A stretch of 64,000 bases of DNA from CAYUQT01 sp964446835 (GTDB taxonomy: Bacteria > Planctomycetota > Phycisphaerae > UBA1845 > JAFGLZ01), in the NCBI GenBank assembly GCA_964446835.1, contig CAYUQT010000002.1:62001-126000 (forward strand), given 5' to 3'. The notes under the pieces were generated by a model that was not told where the DNA came from, did not search any database, and saw only the letters and a list, made by a program, of their open reading frames with translations. Shown one piece after another: positions 44,149 through 53,431 of this stretch (position 1 is the stretch's first letter; the number at the start of each line of letters is the position of its first letter). Both the position numbers and the translations under genes were made by a program.

Positions 44149-47046
44149 CTACTCGTCCCCAGCCTTGCGCTCAGGCTTGAGAGAAGAGCCGGATATCTGC
44201 TCCCCGTCACCGACGGACAGCCCCTTCGGCACTGATCGTATGTGAACATCCTGTTGAGGAAATGCGATCTCGATGCCTGCGCGGCGGAACTCGTCATCAA
44301 TCCGCGTATGCAGCTCGTGGATCATGTCAGCCCAGACGTCCCGGTTGGGAATGAACACCCGAAGCTCGAAATCGAGTGTGCTGTTCCCGAAGCCCTTGAA
44401 CAGCGCCGCCGGTGCGGGATCATCCATCACATGCGGGCATTCCTTTGCGGTCTTGAGCAGCAGGTTCCGGGCCAGCCGTGTATCCGAACCGTAGGCAATG
44501 CCCACAGGAACAACCACGCGCGTCACGGGATCCGAGAGCGTCCAGTTGACGATCTGCCCCGTGATGAACTCCTTGTTAGGGACAATCAACTCTCGTCGAT
44601 TGAAGTCGGTCACCGTGGTCGCACGCATCCGGATACGCGTGATTGTGCCGTCGATACCCCCGACGGTGACGATGTCCCCGATCCGCACGGGCCTCTCGAA
44701 AAGGACGATGAGCCCGGACACGAAGTTCGCGAAGATCTCCTGAAGACCGAATCCCAAACCGACTGTGATGGCGGCAGCCAACCATTGAACCCTCGACCAC
44801 CCAATGCCGATGGCATTGAATGACATGGCCACGCCCACAATGACTATGACGTATCTGACGATCGTTGTGGCGGCGAAACGGGCCGCCGGATCAATCGGGA
44901 GACGGGACAACAGAACGATCTGGAGGATGGCCGGGCCGTGCCTGACCAGGACTCCCGTTGCAGTCGCGGTGATGAGTGCAAACACCAGGTCGGACAGGTA
45001 CACGACCCTGTGCCCGACCGCCGCCCCCCCCTGTGGAGCACCCTGGCCGCCAGCCGAAATGCTGTATGACCACAGTTCAACCCGGTTCATGAAGCTGAAG
45101 GCGGGAGTCAGGTCCTGCCAGATTCCCCACACGCCCACAATCAACCCAAGCCCCAGCAACCATCGCAGAAGCGTCCTGGCCTCATAGGTGATCGTCTCCG
45201 TTGAAGGGATGGATTCATCGGACGTTCTGGAAGCTTCCTCTGCAGCCGCGGCCTCCTGGGTGCACTGGCCGTCTTGCTGCTGCTGCCGCCGAGCTTGTTC
45301 AACGGCAAGCCGCGATTGTGAGACGAGGGCAAACCGCACAACCGTCGAGCGAACAACCATCAGGCAGAAGACCAGCCATAAGGTCCGGAACAAGCGAAGT
45401 GACAATTCCCCCGCCGTGTGAGGATACGTGCCTGCCGCAGCCACAGCCAGGGCGATGGGTATCGTAATCGAAAGGACGTATACCCACTGTCTCGGAGTCA
45501 GCAGGCGGCTCGCCCCTGCGTGGACGTTTCGGCTCGGAAACGCACCGCGCACCGGGTGGAGAACTCGGGCGAAGAACAGACTCAGCGAGAGCATGGCGAA
45601 GATGAATGCGATCCGACCGACCGATGCATACGAAGCCTCATCTGGATGCTCTCCCGCCAACTTCGCCACGAAGATAACCGGAATCAGGATACACATGAGC
45701 CAGGTAAGGTCTCTGCGAAATACCCTGACGAGGATCAGATCCCACTGGAAGTGGGCCTCCGCAACGCCCCTGGGCTGGAACACATGCCGGAAGAACAGAA
45801 AGAGGAATAGGGACGGGCAGACGAAACGGAGCGCCACCGAGAACGCCTGGGCAAACTCGTAGGTATCGGCGCTATTCGGGGAAACGGCCGCCGACATCCG
45901 GCTGCTGACAAACCACGGCAGTACGAGTCCGGGAAGCGCGACATAGACGGAGAGAACCAGGGCCTGGAGTGTCAGCACGAAGGAATCGGTATAAGCATGG
46001 CCGACCAATTCCTGAATCGCACGTTCCCTGGCCTTCGCCCTGGGATACAGGACAACCCACATCCCCAGGCCCAGAACGAGGACCAGATAGGGCACCGGAC
46101 GACCTGTGATATCGTCACGGAGTGCCTCTCCAATGACGTGCCAGGTGTCCGGTGCAGGTGCCACCCGCCGAGGAAGGTTCGTCTCGTACAGGGGGCGTCC
46201 GCTGGGAAGCCAAAGCACCCGTTCATCGATGAAGCGTAAGAACGCCTCGGTCTTCGACAGAAGCTGTCTCTCCTGAACGTTCAATGTCGTCAAACGGATC
46301 CAAAGGACCTTGTAATCCTTGAGAAGCGATTCCACCATGGCAAGTTGGGCTGCGAAGATTCCCGGGGCCTTGAGCTCGATGACCGCCCGATCGATGCCGG
46401 GGCCACGCGTATCAGGCCTATTGAGGAACTCCGCGACACGCGTCTTGATATCCTTCAGGCGGTCCCGCTTCTCCTCCAAGCTGAAGAGGCGGACTTGGAT
46501 CGAGGTCGCCTCGCCCCGGGTCGTACGGATATTGCGTACGAGAGTTGCCGCCTTGGGAAGCTGCCTGCGCTGATGCGTCAGGAGTGGCCCGACGTACGAC
46601 TCCATGCCGGGTGTATTCACGCGATCCTGAATCTTCGTCAAATCCGCGTCAATTTCCGACACGGCGTTCCGAGTGTCCCTCTCTCTCACGATACCCGCCT
46701 CGATCCGACCGGCAACATCGAAGCGTTCGGCGGCAAGCTTGGCGTTTTCTCGAGCCAATTCCTGAAGAGGCCCCGGCGCCAGCGCAATCTGCCCTTCGGC
46801 CTCCTCCTCCTGCTGTCCGGCTTCGACTCGCCGGACTCGCGCCGCATCTGCATCCGACTTGGGCTCCCGCGGTGCGGTGCTGGTCGTAAGACTTGGCTGT
46901 GATTCGGATCGAACGTTGGACGCCTGCTGTCCGTTCACGTCGGGAATGAGCAGTGCGACCAGTGAGAAGAGGGCGGCCGCGGGCAAGCGGCAACCTCTTC
47001 GGATTGACGCCCTCCGATACACCCATCCTCGCCCTGCTGTTCTCAT
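44149..47046 (-). CDS. large mechanosensitive channel of the MscS family (MscK-like)
   Basis: A 965-residue inner-membrane channel that should open under membrane tension during osmotic downshock. Order: signal peptide (LPAAALFSLVALLIPDVNG), a charged coiled-coil-rich periplasmic domain (about 25-330, RVRRVEAGQQEEEAEG...), around ten membrane helices, and a C-terminal MscS pore with WLAAAITVGLGFGLQEIFANFVSGLIVLFERP (pore-lining TM3), VRIGDIVTVGGIDGTITRIRMRATTV (beta domain) and FPQQDVHIRS at the end. Size and layout match MscK/MscM-type channels. The ATG at 47044-47046 is chosen because the signal peptide starts there; a weak ribosome binding site precedes it. Confidence 0.87.
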   Translation of the reverse strand: MRTAGRGWVYRRASIRRGCRLPAAALFSLVALLIPDVNGQQASNVRSESQPSLTTSTAPREPKSDADAARVRRVEAGQQEEEAEGQIALAPGPLQELARENAKLAAERFDVAGRIEAGIVRERDTRNAVSEIDADLTKIQDRVNTPGMESYVGPLLTHQRRQLPKAATLVRNIRTTRGEATSIQVRLFSLEEKRDRLKDIKTRVAEFLNRPDTRGPGIDRAVIELKAPGIFAAQLAMVESLLKDYKVLWIRLTTLNVQERQLLSKTEAFLRFIDERVLWLPSGRPLYETNLPRRVAPAPDTWHVIGEALRDDITGRPVPYLVLVLGLGMWVVLYPRAKARERAIQELVGHAYTDSFVLTLQALVLSVYVALPGLVLPWFVSSRMSAAVSPNSADTYEFAQAFSVALRFVCPSLFLFLFFRHVFQPRGVAEAHFQWDLILVRVFRRDLTWLMCILIPVIFVAKLAGEHPDEASYASVGRIAFIFAMLSLSLFFARVLHPVRGAFPSRNVHAGASRLLTPRQWVYVLSITIPIALAVAAAGTYPHTAGELSLRLFRTLWLVFCLMVVRSTVVRFALVSQSRLAVEQARRQQQQDGQCTQEAAAAEEASRTSDESIPSTETITYEARTLLRWLLGLGLIVGVWGIWQDLTPAFSFMNRVELWSYSISAGGQGAPQGGAAVGHRVVYLSDLVFALITATATGVLVRHGPAILQIVLLSRLPIDPAARFAATTIVRYVIVIVGVAMSFNAIGIGWSRVQWLAAAITVGLGFGLQEIFANFVSGLIVLFERPVRIGDIVTVGGIDGTITRIRMRATTVTDFNRRELIVPNKEFITGQIVNWTLSDPVTRVVVPVGIAYGSDTRLARNLLLKTAKECPHVMDDPAPAALFKGFGNSTLDFELRVFIPNRDVWADMIHELHTRIDDEFRRAGIEIAFPQQDVHIRSVPKGLSVGDGEQISGSSLKPERKAGDE

Positions 47047-47364
47047 AACCCACTGCTTCCCTGTTGTCACCGTAACCCGTACGCCTGTTGAACTACTCGG
47101 CAACGACCTTGTAGTCCACCAGCTCGCCGGTCATTTCCAGCGGCGAGTTGAGCCAGCAGCGCTCCGGGGACCGTCGCTGTAATCGTCCGAAGGATACGCC
47201 TCACCAGGATCGCCATCGATCTCATGGTCTTATCCCTCAAGGTTCAGAGGCCGGCTCTTCCGATCTGACATCACACGCCGCCAGGCGGACGAAGGCATTG
47301 TCGGCCATCTACACTTTTCCCACAACCAATTCAACTCTGCGCTCAAGAGGCCGATTGACTGGAA
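47047..47364. other. intergenic region with a coding-like fragment
   Basis: About 318 bases upstream of the channel gene. On the minus strand one frame reads SPLEMTGELVDYKVVAE* (stop at 47095-47097), which looks protein-like, but it cannot be joined in frame to the ATG at 47224-47226 without a shift. It may be a broken small gene or chance. Confidence 0.3.
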
Positions 47365-47484
47365 TCAGAACACGAAGTCTATGGTCTGCCTGATCGTCCA
47401 GTACAGGCCGGTGATGAAGGGACCGCAGCCCGACTGAGCCAGCAGCGATGACGCCACAACACAGATACCCAATCGCAGAAGCAT
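47365..47484 (-). CDS. 39-residue lipoprotein
   Basis: A small gene, clearly supported: ATG at 47482-47484 preceded by GGGGAGG with an eight-base spacer, and a complete lipoprotein signal MLLRLGICVVASSLLAQSGC (lipobox LAQSGC, Cys20). The mature part is only about 20 residues (GPFITGLYWTIRQTIDFVF), amphipathic and aromatic. Similar very short lipoproteins with a Cys-Gly and a final helix are seen in planctomycetes, but I cannot name a family. Function unknown; it would be inserted in a membrane with its short tail exposed. Confidence 0.6.
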   Translation of the reverse strand: MLLRLGICVVASSLLAQSGCGPFITGLYWTIRQTIDFVF

Positions 47485-47516
47485 GGGAACCACCTCCCCT
47501 GAACATTCCGCCCCTG

Positions 47517-47702
47517 TCAGCGAGGAGACTTCGTGTCCGGGTTCTTCGCGTCATAGGTGATCAGCTTCGGACGAACCGCGTTCGGCACCGGCAGATATGA
47601 TCGGTGCTTGGATTCCATCGCGATGGGCAAATCTAACGTGCCGGCGGTCTCCTGGGCGAGCACCGGTACAACCGCCGTCATCACAACCGCCGCCCCATGC
47701 AT
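47517..47702 (-). CDS. possible small secreted protein
   Basis: A 61-residue reading, MHGAAVVMTAVVPVLAQ..., with a signal-like start and an apparent Ala-Gln cleavage point, ending in NAVRPKLITYDAKNPDTKSPR. It lies 32 bases upstream of the 39-residue lipoprotein gene in the same direction. No ribosome binding site precedes the ATG and there is no recognisable family, so it may be chance. Confidence 0.3.
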   Translation of the reverse strand: MHGAAVVMTAVVPVLAQETAGTLDLPIAMESKHRSYLPVPNAVRPKLITYDAKNPDTKSPR

Positions 47703-47750
47703 TGGGATTATGAAGCTGTCACCGCACTGAACAACTCAACATGATTTCAA

Positions 47751-47837
47751 CGGAGAGGGGGGGATTCGAACCCCCGACCCAGTTGCCCGGGTAACGATTT
47801 TCGAAACCGTCTCCTTAAGCCGCTCGGACACCTCTCC
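47751..47837 (-). tRNA. tRNA-Ser(CGA)
   Basis: A complete class II tRNA on the minus strand: acceptor stem GGAGAGG/CCTCTCC, D arm with GCGGCTTAAGG, anticodon loop TTCGAAA (anticodon CGA, decoding UCG), long variable arm ACCCGGGCAACTGGGT, and T arm GGGGGTTCGAATCCCCC. The discriminator base is G, as in serine tRNAs. CCA is not encoded, so it is added afterwards. 87 bases with the discriminator. Confidence 0.95.
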
Positions 47838-47887
47838 AGACTGCGGTGCCGGGGCACCCACTGGGGAATGACCCGGCACGATCATCG

Positions 47888-47916
47888 ACGATATCGGGCG
47901 GCCGGCCAGATGTCAA
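47888..47916 (-). promoter_or_regulatory. sigma-70 promoter of tRNA-Ser(CGA)
   Basis: On the minus strand a perfect TTGACA (complement of 47911-47916), a 17-base spacer and TATCGT (complement of 47888-47893) point at the tRNA. Transcription would start near 47881, about 44 bases before the mature 5' end. Confidence 0.7.
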
Positions 47917-48015
47917 GGTCGCCGGGGTTGATAGGACGTGCCGTATGCCCTACAAGTTGTTTCTATCCGGCGCCATTCACGAGCGTCTGTCCCGAATCGA
48001 ACCAGGAGACCGACG

Positions 48016-49041
48016 ATGTATACGCCCCACACGATGCGGGCGATGCTGCTTGAGAGACCTGGCACTCAACTGAAGGCCACAACCCTGCCGGTACCCCAAC
48101 CCGCAGCAGGAGAAGTCCTGATCCGCGTACATGCCTGTGGGGTGTGTCATACCGATCTGCACGTCGTCGATGGTGAACTGGCTGAACCCACACTGCCACT
48201 CGTGCTCGGGCATCAAATCGTCGGAACCATCGTGGGCATCGGCGAAGGCGTCGACACCTCTCAACTCGGGCAACGAGTAGGCGTCCCCTGGCTGGGCCAC
48301 ACCTGCGGACAATGCCGATTCTGTGGGCGCGGGCAGGAGAACCTCTGCCGAAGGCCACTGTACACCGGCTACACCCTCGACGGTGGATTCGCCGAATACA
48401 CCGTAGCCGACCGACACTACTGCTTCGGCCTCCCCGATGGCTACGGCGATGCCGAAGCAGCCCCCCTGCTCTGTGCCGGCCTGATCGGCTATCGAGCCTA
48501 TAGGATGTGCGGACTCGATGCTGTCAGGATCGGCATCTACGGGTTCGGCGCCGCGGCTCATATCATCACGCAGGTAGCCGTTCACCAGGGCCGGCGCATC
48601 TACGCCTTTACACGCCCCTCGGACACGAAGGCACAGGAGTTTGCCCGCGGTTTGGGAGCCGTCTGGGCGGGCGATTCCACGCAATCGCCACCCGACGAGT
48701 TGGACGCGGCCATCGTCTTCGCCCCGGTCGGCTCGATCGTGCCGGCCGCCCTCAAGGCCGTAGCACCCGGAGGCGTGGTGGTCTGCGGCGGAATACACAT
48801 GAGCGACATCCCATCCTTCCCCTACCGACTCCTGTGGGAAGAACGCGTCATCCGCTCCGTAGCGAATCTGACGCGCCAAGACGGACTAGACCTTCTGGCC
48901 GTCGCACCGCGGGTACCGGTCAAGACGACGACGCGGGTCTATCGGCTGGAGCAGGCGAACGAGGCACTGGATGATCTGCGCTGCGGGCGAATTGAAGGCG
49001 CAGCGGTACTTCACGTCATTGATACCGGCGAGTCAATGTGA
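48016..49041 (+). CDS. zinc-dependent alcohol dehydrogenase (AdhA/AdhP-like)
   Basis: A 341-residue medium-chain dehydrogenase that should interconvert alcohols and aldehydes with NAD(H). Catalytic zinc ligands Cys41 (CGVCHTD) and His66 (LGHQIVG), and structural zinc ligands Cys97, Cys100, Cys103 and Cys111 (CGQCRFCGRGQENLC) are all present. The cofactor turn reads YGFGAAAH, a variant of GxGxxG. It has the zinc-dependent AdhA/AdhP pattern with LDGGFAEYTVA. The start is the ATG with AGGAG seven bases upstream; a longer reading to 47938 is not supported. It could contribute to ethanol formation in a fermentative host. Confidence 0.9.
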   Translation: MYTPHTMRAMLLERPGTQLKATTLPVPQPAAGEVLIRVHACGVCHTDLHVVDGELAEPTLPLVLGHQIVGTIVGIGEGVDTSQLGQRVGVPWLGHTCGQCRFCGRGQENLCRRPLYTGYTLDGGFAEYTVADRHYCFGLPDGYGDAEAAPLLCAGLIGYRAYRMCGLDAVRIGIYGFGAAAHIITQVAVHQGRRIYAFTRPSDTKAQEFARGLGAVWAGDSTQSPPDELDAAIVFAPVGSIVPAALKAVAPGGVVVCGGIHMSDIPSFPYRLLWEERVIRSVANLTRQDGLDLLAVAPRVPVKTTTRVYRLEQANEALDDLRCGRIEGAAVLHVIDTGESM

Positions 49042-49047
49042 TCCCGC

Positions 49048-51084
49048 CTACGGCAACTGGAACACCGCACTCTGGCCATCCGCAACGGTCTTTTCGACAA
49101 TGATCTTGCCGGACATCATCACACCGACCCGAAGGCCGCCCCCCTGCTGATCGACGTACAGGTCACACTCGCTGCCGAAAGCCCGGATCGACCGGAGCGC
49201 CATGGCGTTCCACGAACGAGGGAGCCGCGGTGTGCAGCGGAACGCCCGCAAACCTGCGGGCACAATGCCGAACACCCCCTCGGTCACGACGCGGCAGTAG
49301 AGGGCGCTCTCCGCCGACAGATGTCGCTGATTACCCTCCGGGTACGCCTCAACAGCATAAGGAACATGTTCGCCGAGCAGCCGACGGCGGGTGTAGGCCT
49401 GGAAGTAGCTCAGGGCCTTCTCCGTCTGCCCTGCACAGAAGACCCCTCGCAGCCCATAAAGCGTCGACCGATCCCAGAACGTCTTGTCTCCCGCCTGGGT
49501 GGCCAGACCGTCCACGGTCCACAGACGCGGCGAGAAGAGGGCCGCGATCGTGCCCTCCCGACGATCCAGGATACCCATCGTCAGCGGCAGGCAAATCCAC
49601 GACCGCAGCACCCGGTTCTCCTTGTAGTAACGGTATGTTCGGAACCCTTCGACCTCGGTGCCGAAGTACAACTCGATCGACCGGGCCAGGGCATCCGCCC
49701 GACGATCGTATTCCTGCCCGGCGGACGGCTTCCCCAGCTCGCGGGCCAGGTCTGCCGTTGAGCGAAGGCCGCCGTAGGTCAGGGCGGAGGTGCTCAGGTT
49801 GGCCTTACCGCTCGGGAATCGCCCCTCCAGCTCGTCGGATTTCGAGGCAATCACACCCTCCGGCGTCATCTGACGACGACAGTATTCAAGGCACCATGCA
49901 ATCGCTGGATACAGCTCCTCGGCTGTCCGCCGATCGCCAAGGGCCAATGCGAACCGGCTGGCCCCGTAGGCGTACATGGCCGCATCTCCTCGATCACCGG
50001 CCCCCTCCCACAAGTCCAGGCCCTCGGCGATGATCGACGATGGAATCGCCTTGTAGTCCGGCCCCATGAAGGGCGTGTAGAGTCGATAGGCGTTCAGCGA
50101 AGCCTCATTGGCAGCCGAATTCCCCAGAAACGGGAAGAACGGGCCCGCGTACTCCACCTGATCATTGCACCATACGGCCGCGTAGTAGGCCCCGCCGCCG
50201 GGACCGTGCATCAGCCCGCCACGCGTGGCAAAGACACTCTCGGCCGCGCGGATTTTGGCGAAGTCGAAGGCACGGTTCAGAACCGTATCAGGCGACTCCA
50301 GCCGCAAGGACCTGACCAGCCCGGTAACGAAGGCACGTCTTTTCTCCTCTTCCACGGCCACCACGGAGCGAATGGGCTTCTCGTTGGCCCTTCGTCCGCC
50401 GAATGTCACACCGAAGACGCATGTCGCCCCGGGCTCCAGTCGAATTGAGGGAGGAGCATCGTCCGAGACCTCCAGGATGTAGACTCCATGAGGACCTCGC
50501 GACAGGTCTCTCTGCCGAACGGATTCGATCTCGATGCTCTGCTCAACCGCCGAAGCATTGCAAAGGGTCCATCGCTCCATTGCCGCCCGCAGTTCGGTGC
50601 ACGGGAACACAACGCGGGTGATATCCAGCCCTTGAGCCGTCGAACTGTCGATCGTCAGCAAACCCTCCAGGGTGAAACGACGCGGGCGTTCAGTGGATAT
50701 CGGAGCACCATTAACCTTGATCCTGGGCGATACCCCCAAACCGTACTCATGGCTCAGGCTGCCGTGGGTGTTATTGGGAAAGATGCGCAGTGATGGCCAG
50801 ACAACCTGGCGGTTCAGTATCAGACACCCGTTGGGATCGACCCCGTAGCGAAGGATCAGGGAGACACCCTGTCCGCTCATCTCGATGTGGTCCTGATGGG
50901 GAATCCGTCCGGCGGCGGCAACATCCCATCGGATCGCCAGGCCGTCCTGAAGCGTCCACCGATCCGGAACGGATGACGTCGGCGACTTCATGGAGGTCGC
51001 TGCCCCCGATGAGGCCATGACCCATCCGACTTGAGCGCCCAAGATCGCCACCCCTCGAAAACACGCCATGATGGATGCCTTCAT
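49048..51084 (-). CDS. secreted six-hairpin glycosidase-like protein
   Basis: A 678-residue exported protein. Signal peptide MKASIMACFRGVAILGAQVG. Residues about 40-270 are a beta-sandwich (RWDVAAAGRIPHQDHIEM...); the rest is an (alpha/alpha)6 barrel with typical six-hairpin signatures: YYAAVWCNDQVEYAGPFFPFLG, AEGLDLWEGAGDRGDAAMYAYGA, PSGKANLSTSALTYGGLR and KTFWDRSTLYGLRGVF. The layout resembles GH63/GH78/GH95-type enzymes; the exact family and general acid cannot be fixed. Start ATG at 51082-51084, with GAGGGA about seven bases upstream. It probably degrades a plant or algal polysaccharide. Confidence 0.72.
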   Translation of the reverse strand: MKASIMACFRGVAILGAQVGWVMASSGAATSMKSPTSSVPDRWTLQDGLAIRWDVAAAGRIPHQDHIEMSGQGVSLILRYGVDPNGCLILNRQVVWPSLRIFPNNTHGSLSHEYGLGVSPRIKVNGAPISTERPRRFTLEGLLTIDSSTAQGLDITRVVFPCTELRAAMERWTLCNASAVEQSIEIESVRQRDLSRGPHGVYILEVSDDAPPSIRLEPGATCVFGVTFGGRRANEKPIRSVVAVEEEKRRAFVTGLVRSLRLESPDTVLNRAFDFAKIRAAESVFATRGGLMHGPGGGAYYAAVWCNDQVEYAGPFFPFLGNSAANEASLNAYRLYTPFMGPDYKAIPSSIIAEGLDLWEGAGDRGDAAMYAYGASRFALALGDRRTAEELYPAIAWCLEYCRRQMTPEGVIASKSDELEGRFPSGKANLSTSALTYGGLRSTADLARELGKPSAGQEYDRRADALARSIELYFGTEVEGFRTYRYYKENRVLRSWICLPLTMGILDRREGTIAALFSPRLWTVDGLATQAGDKTFWDRSTLYGLRGVFCAGQTEKALSYFQAYTRRRLLGEHVPYAVEAYPEGNQRHLSAESALYCRVVTEGVFGIVPAGLRAFRCTPRLPRSWNAMALRSIRAFGSECDLYVDQQGGGLRVGVMMSGKIIVEKTVADGQSAVFQLP

Positions 51085-51241
51085 CGTCCGTTCCCTCATT
51101 TCAGCCATTGCGCCTATCAACGGAAGAGCCGGAATGCGTTACACACCGGCCGGACGATGGCGGAATACTCCTCCACCCCGTCGGCCAGAGGGTCGCACAC
51201 TCCGGCTCAATTGGCTCCGATCGTCCCTCGACGATGCCGGC

Positions 51242-52102
51242 CTACTTACCCATCTTGTGGAGGCCTTCAAGACACCGCTTGACGTTCTCAAGCGGGTCGG
51301 CCCCTTCTCGCTCGTGTTCGACGATGTACCATTCCGTCTTTCCGGCCGCCTCACACAACTCGAAGACCTCTTTCCACTTCACATCGCCCTCGCCGATGAC
51401 AGCCTGGGCGCTGCCCCCGTGTTCCTTCAGGTGAATCGTGGTCGCCCGGCCGGGGAACTTCTTCAGAATGGCTATCGGGTCTCCACCGCCGTCCATGCAG
51501 TTGCCCGTATCGAGCTGCATGACGACTTCCGGCTTGGCATTCGAGTACAGGATCTCCCAGGCCGTCTGACCGTCGTACTTCTTGAAGTCGCCGCCGTGGG
51601 CGTGATACCCCACGCGCATCCCCTGATCTCTTACCTTGTCCGCCAGCTCGCTGAAGAACTTCGCATTGTCGATCCACGCCTGGCGGCTTCCCGTGTGAGG
51701 ACCCGGCATTCCCGGCACGATGAGAAACTTGTTGCCGAGAGTCTTGTTGAACTCAATCGTTCGCTTCAGCGCATCTCCCACCAGAGTATCATAGCCCGTG
51801 TGGGTGCCGCAGCAGACCAGCCGGTTCGCGTCGAGCATCTTCCGAATCTCTTTGGCGCTGCGATTATGGTAGCCCGCAAACTCGACTCCCTTGTAGCCCA
51901 TCTTGCTGACGGCCTTCAGGACCCCAGGAAGGTCCTTGGCGCACTGATGACGCACCGAATAGAGCTGAAGACCAATGGGTATCTTCTTCTTCTTTTGGGC
52001 CGCACTCAGCAGAGCGGGTGTCACTCCCGTCGCAACCAGCCCGGCGGCCCCCGCCCTTATGAAACCTCGCCGTGAAATGCCTTGGCCCCATTCTGAACTC
52101 AT
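51242..52102 (-). CDS. Tat-exported sugar phosphate isomerase/epimerase family protein
   Basis: A 286-residue TIM-barrel protein of the xylose isomerase-like superfamily, with a twin-arginine signal (SRRGFIRAGAAGLVATGVTPAL). The barrel shows IGLQLYSVR at strand 1, FAGYHNRS, RVGYHAHGGDF, VMQLDTGNCMDGG, HLKEHGG and WYIVEHERE; the Glu, Asp and His residues fit a divalent-metal site. ATG with AAGGAG six bases upstream. Such exported isomerases are common in planctomycetes next to Gfo/Idh/MocA and glycosidase genes; a substrate cannot be named. Confidence 0.87.
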   Translation of the reverse strand: MSSEWGQGISRRGFIRAGAAGLVATGVTPALLSAAQKKKKIPIGLQLYSVRHQCAKDLPGVLKAVSKMGYKGVEFAGYHNRSAKEIRKMLDANRLVCCGTHTGYDTLVGDALKRTIEFNKTLGNKFLIVPGMPGPHTGSRQAWIDNAKFFSELADKVRDQGMRVGYHAHGGDFKKYDGQTAWEILYSNAKPEVVMQLDTGNCMDGGGDPIAILKKFPGRATTIHLKEHGGSAQAVIGEGDVKWKEVFELCEAAGKTEWYIVEHEREGADPLENVKRCLEGLHKMGK

Positions 52103-52147
52103 GATTCGCTCCTTGAAGTTATGAATCTCGGTCGATTCGGTTGTCTG

Positions 52148-53431
52148 CTATTCATAGGCCTCGGCCAGAAGATCGATCGGATGAACCACCCGTAATTCGC
52201 GCCCCGTTCGACGGGCATACGCCGCTATCTGGAGCATGCACCCGGCGTTGGCAGCAGCTACGACCCGGGCACCCGTCGATTCAATGTTGGCCAGCTTGCG
52301 CTCGGCCAGATCGTCGGACATCTCCGGATGGGTCAGGTTGTAGGTCCCGGCCGCACCGCAGCACCAGTCACTCTCCGGTAGCTCTACCAGCTCCAAGCCG
52401 GGTACCGCCGCGAGTAACCGACGCGGCTGCTGCCGGATCTTCTGGACGTGTGCGAGATGACAGGAGTCGTGATAGGTCACGCGCATCGGCAGCGGACGGT
52501 CCGGCGTTCGAAGCGGCAGGGCGTAGAGGAACTCGTTGATGTCGCGCACCTTCGAAACGAACCGTTTGGCCCGCTCCGCGTAGTCCTTGTCGTGTTCCAG
52601 CAACTCGGCGTAATCCTTGAGCATCGCCCCGCAACCACCGACATTCGTCACGATTGCCTCGATCGGGGCAAGAATCGACTCGAAGACGTTGATGTTCCGC
52701 CGGGCCAGTTCCCGCGCGATCTCCGGCTGCCCGTTGTGGTGGTGAATAGCACCGCAACACACCTGCATTGGCGGAGCAAACACCTCCACCCCGTTGGCGA
52801 CCAGTACCTTCAGAGTCGCTCGATTCGTCGCCCCGAACATCGATTCGCTCACGCAGCCGATGAAGAAGGCTACACGAGCGCGGACCTGCCCTTCCGGACG
52901 AACATGTTCCGGCATGGGTTCGAGCCGACCGGCAATCTTCGGCATCATCTGATTCAGGCGGGCCAGCGGACCCGGCAACACGTCGCCCAAGCCGCTTTCC
53001 CCGAGGAACTCATTCCACCCCACGGCATCGGCCAGGCGTGCCAACACCATCATGCGACTGAGCTTCTCCCGATCGGGGAAGTAATCCAGGATCAGACGTT
53101 CGATCAGACGATCGGCGATGCCCTCTGGAGGCTTGGGAATATGCGATCCAATTTCGTCCCGAACGTTTTCGATCAGGGACCCGTACTTCACACCGGACGG
53201 ACAGGCCGTCTCACACGCCCGGCAGTCCAGGCACATGGACAGGTGCTTCAGAATCGCCTCGGTAGGCTTCAGCCGCCCTTCAACGACGGCACGCATGAGC
53301 AGGATGCGTCCGCGAGGCGAGTCATTCTCGTCGCCGAGCTGGGCATACGTCGGGCACTGCCCCAGACACAAACCGCAGTGAACGCACGTGAACAGCCGGT
53401 CGTATATCCGCTGGTCGAGTTTGATCGTCAT
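52148..53431 (-). CDS. glcF: glycolate oxidase iron-sulfur subunit GlcF-like
   Basis: A 427-residue subunit that carries electrons from the flavin subunits of glycolate (or lactate-type) oxidase. Two [4Fe-4S] motifs are visible: CVHCGLCLGQCPTY and CLDCRACETACPSG. Two CCG domains follow, with CCGAIHHHNGQ and YHDSCHLAHVQKIRQQPR and the final DWCCGAAGTYNL. Its ATG at 53429-53431 overlaps the glcE stop (ATGA), so the start is fixed and translation is coupled. The flavoprotein GlcD is not in the window. Confidence 0.9.
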   Translation of the reverse strand: MTIKLDQRIYDRLFTCVHCGLCLGQCPTYAQLGDENDSPRGRILLMRAVVEGRLKPTEAILKHLSMCLDCRACETACPSGVKYGSLIENVRDEIGSHIPKPPEGIADRLIERLILDYFPDREKLSRMMVLARLADAVGWNEFLGESGLGDVLPGPLARLNQMMPKIAGRLEPMPEHVRPEGQVRARVAFFIGCVSESMFGATNRATLKVLVANGVEVFAPPMQVCCGAIHHHNGQPEIARELARRNINVFESILAPIEAIVTNVGGCGAMLKDYAELLEHDKDYAERAKRFVSKVRDINEFLYALPLRTPDRPLPMRVTYHDSCHLAHVQKIRQQPRRLLAAVPGLELVELPESDWCCGAAGTYNLTHPEMSDDLAERKLANIESTGARVVAAANAGCMLQIAAYARRTGRELRVVHPIDLLAEAYE

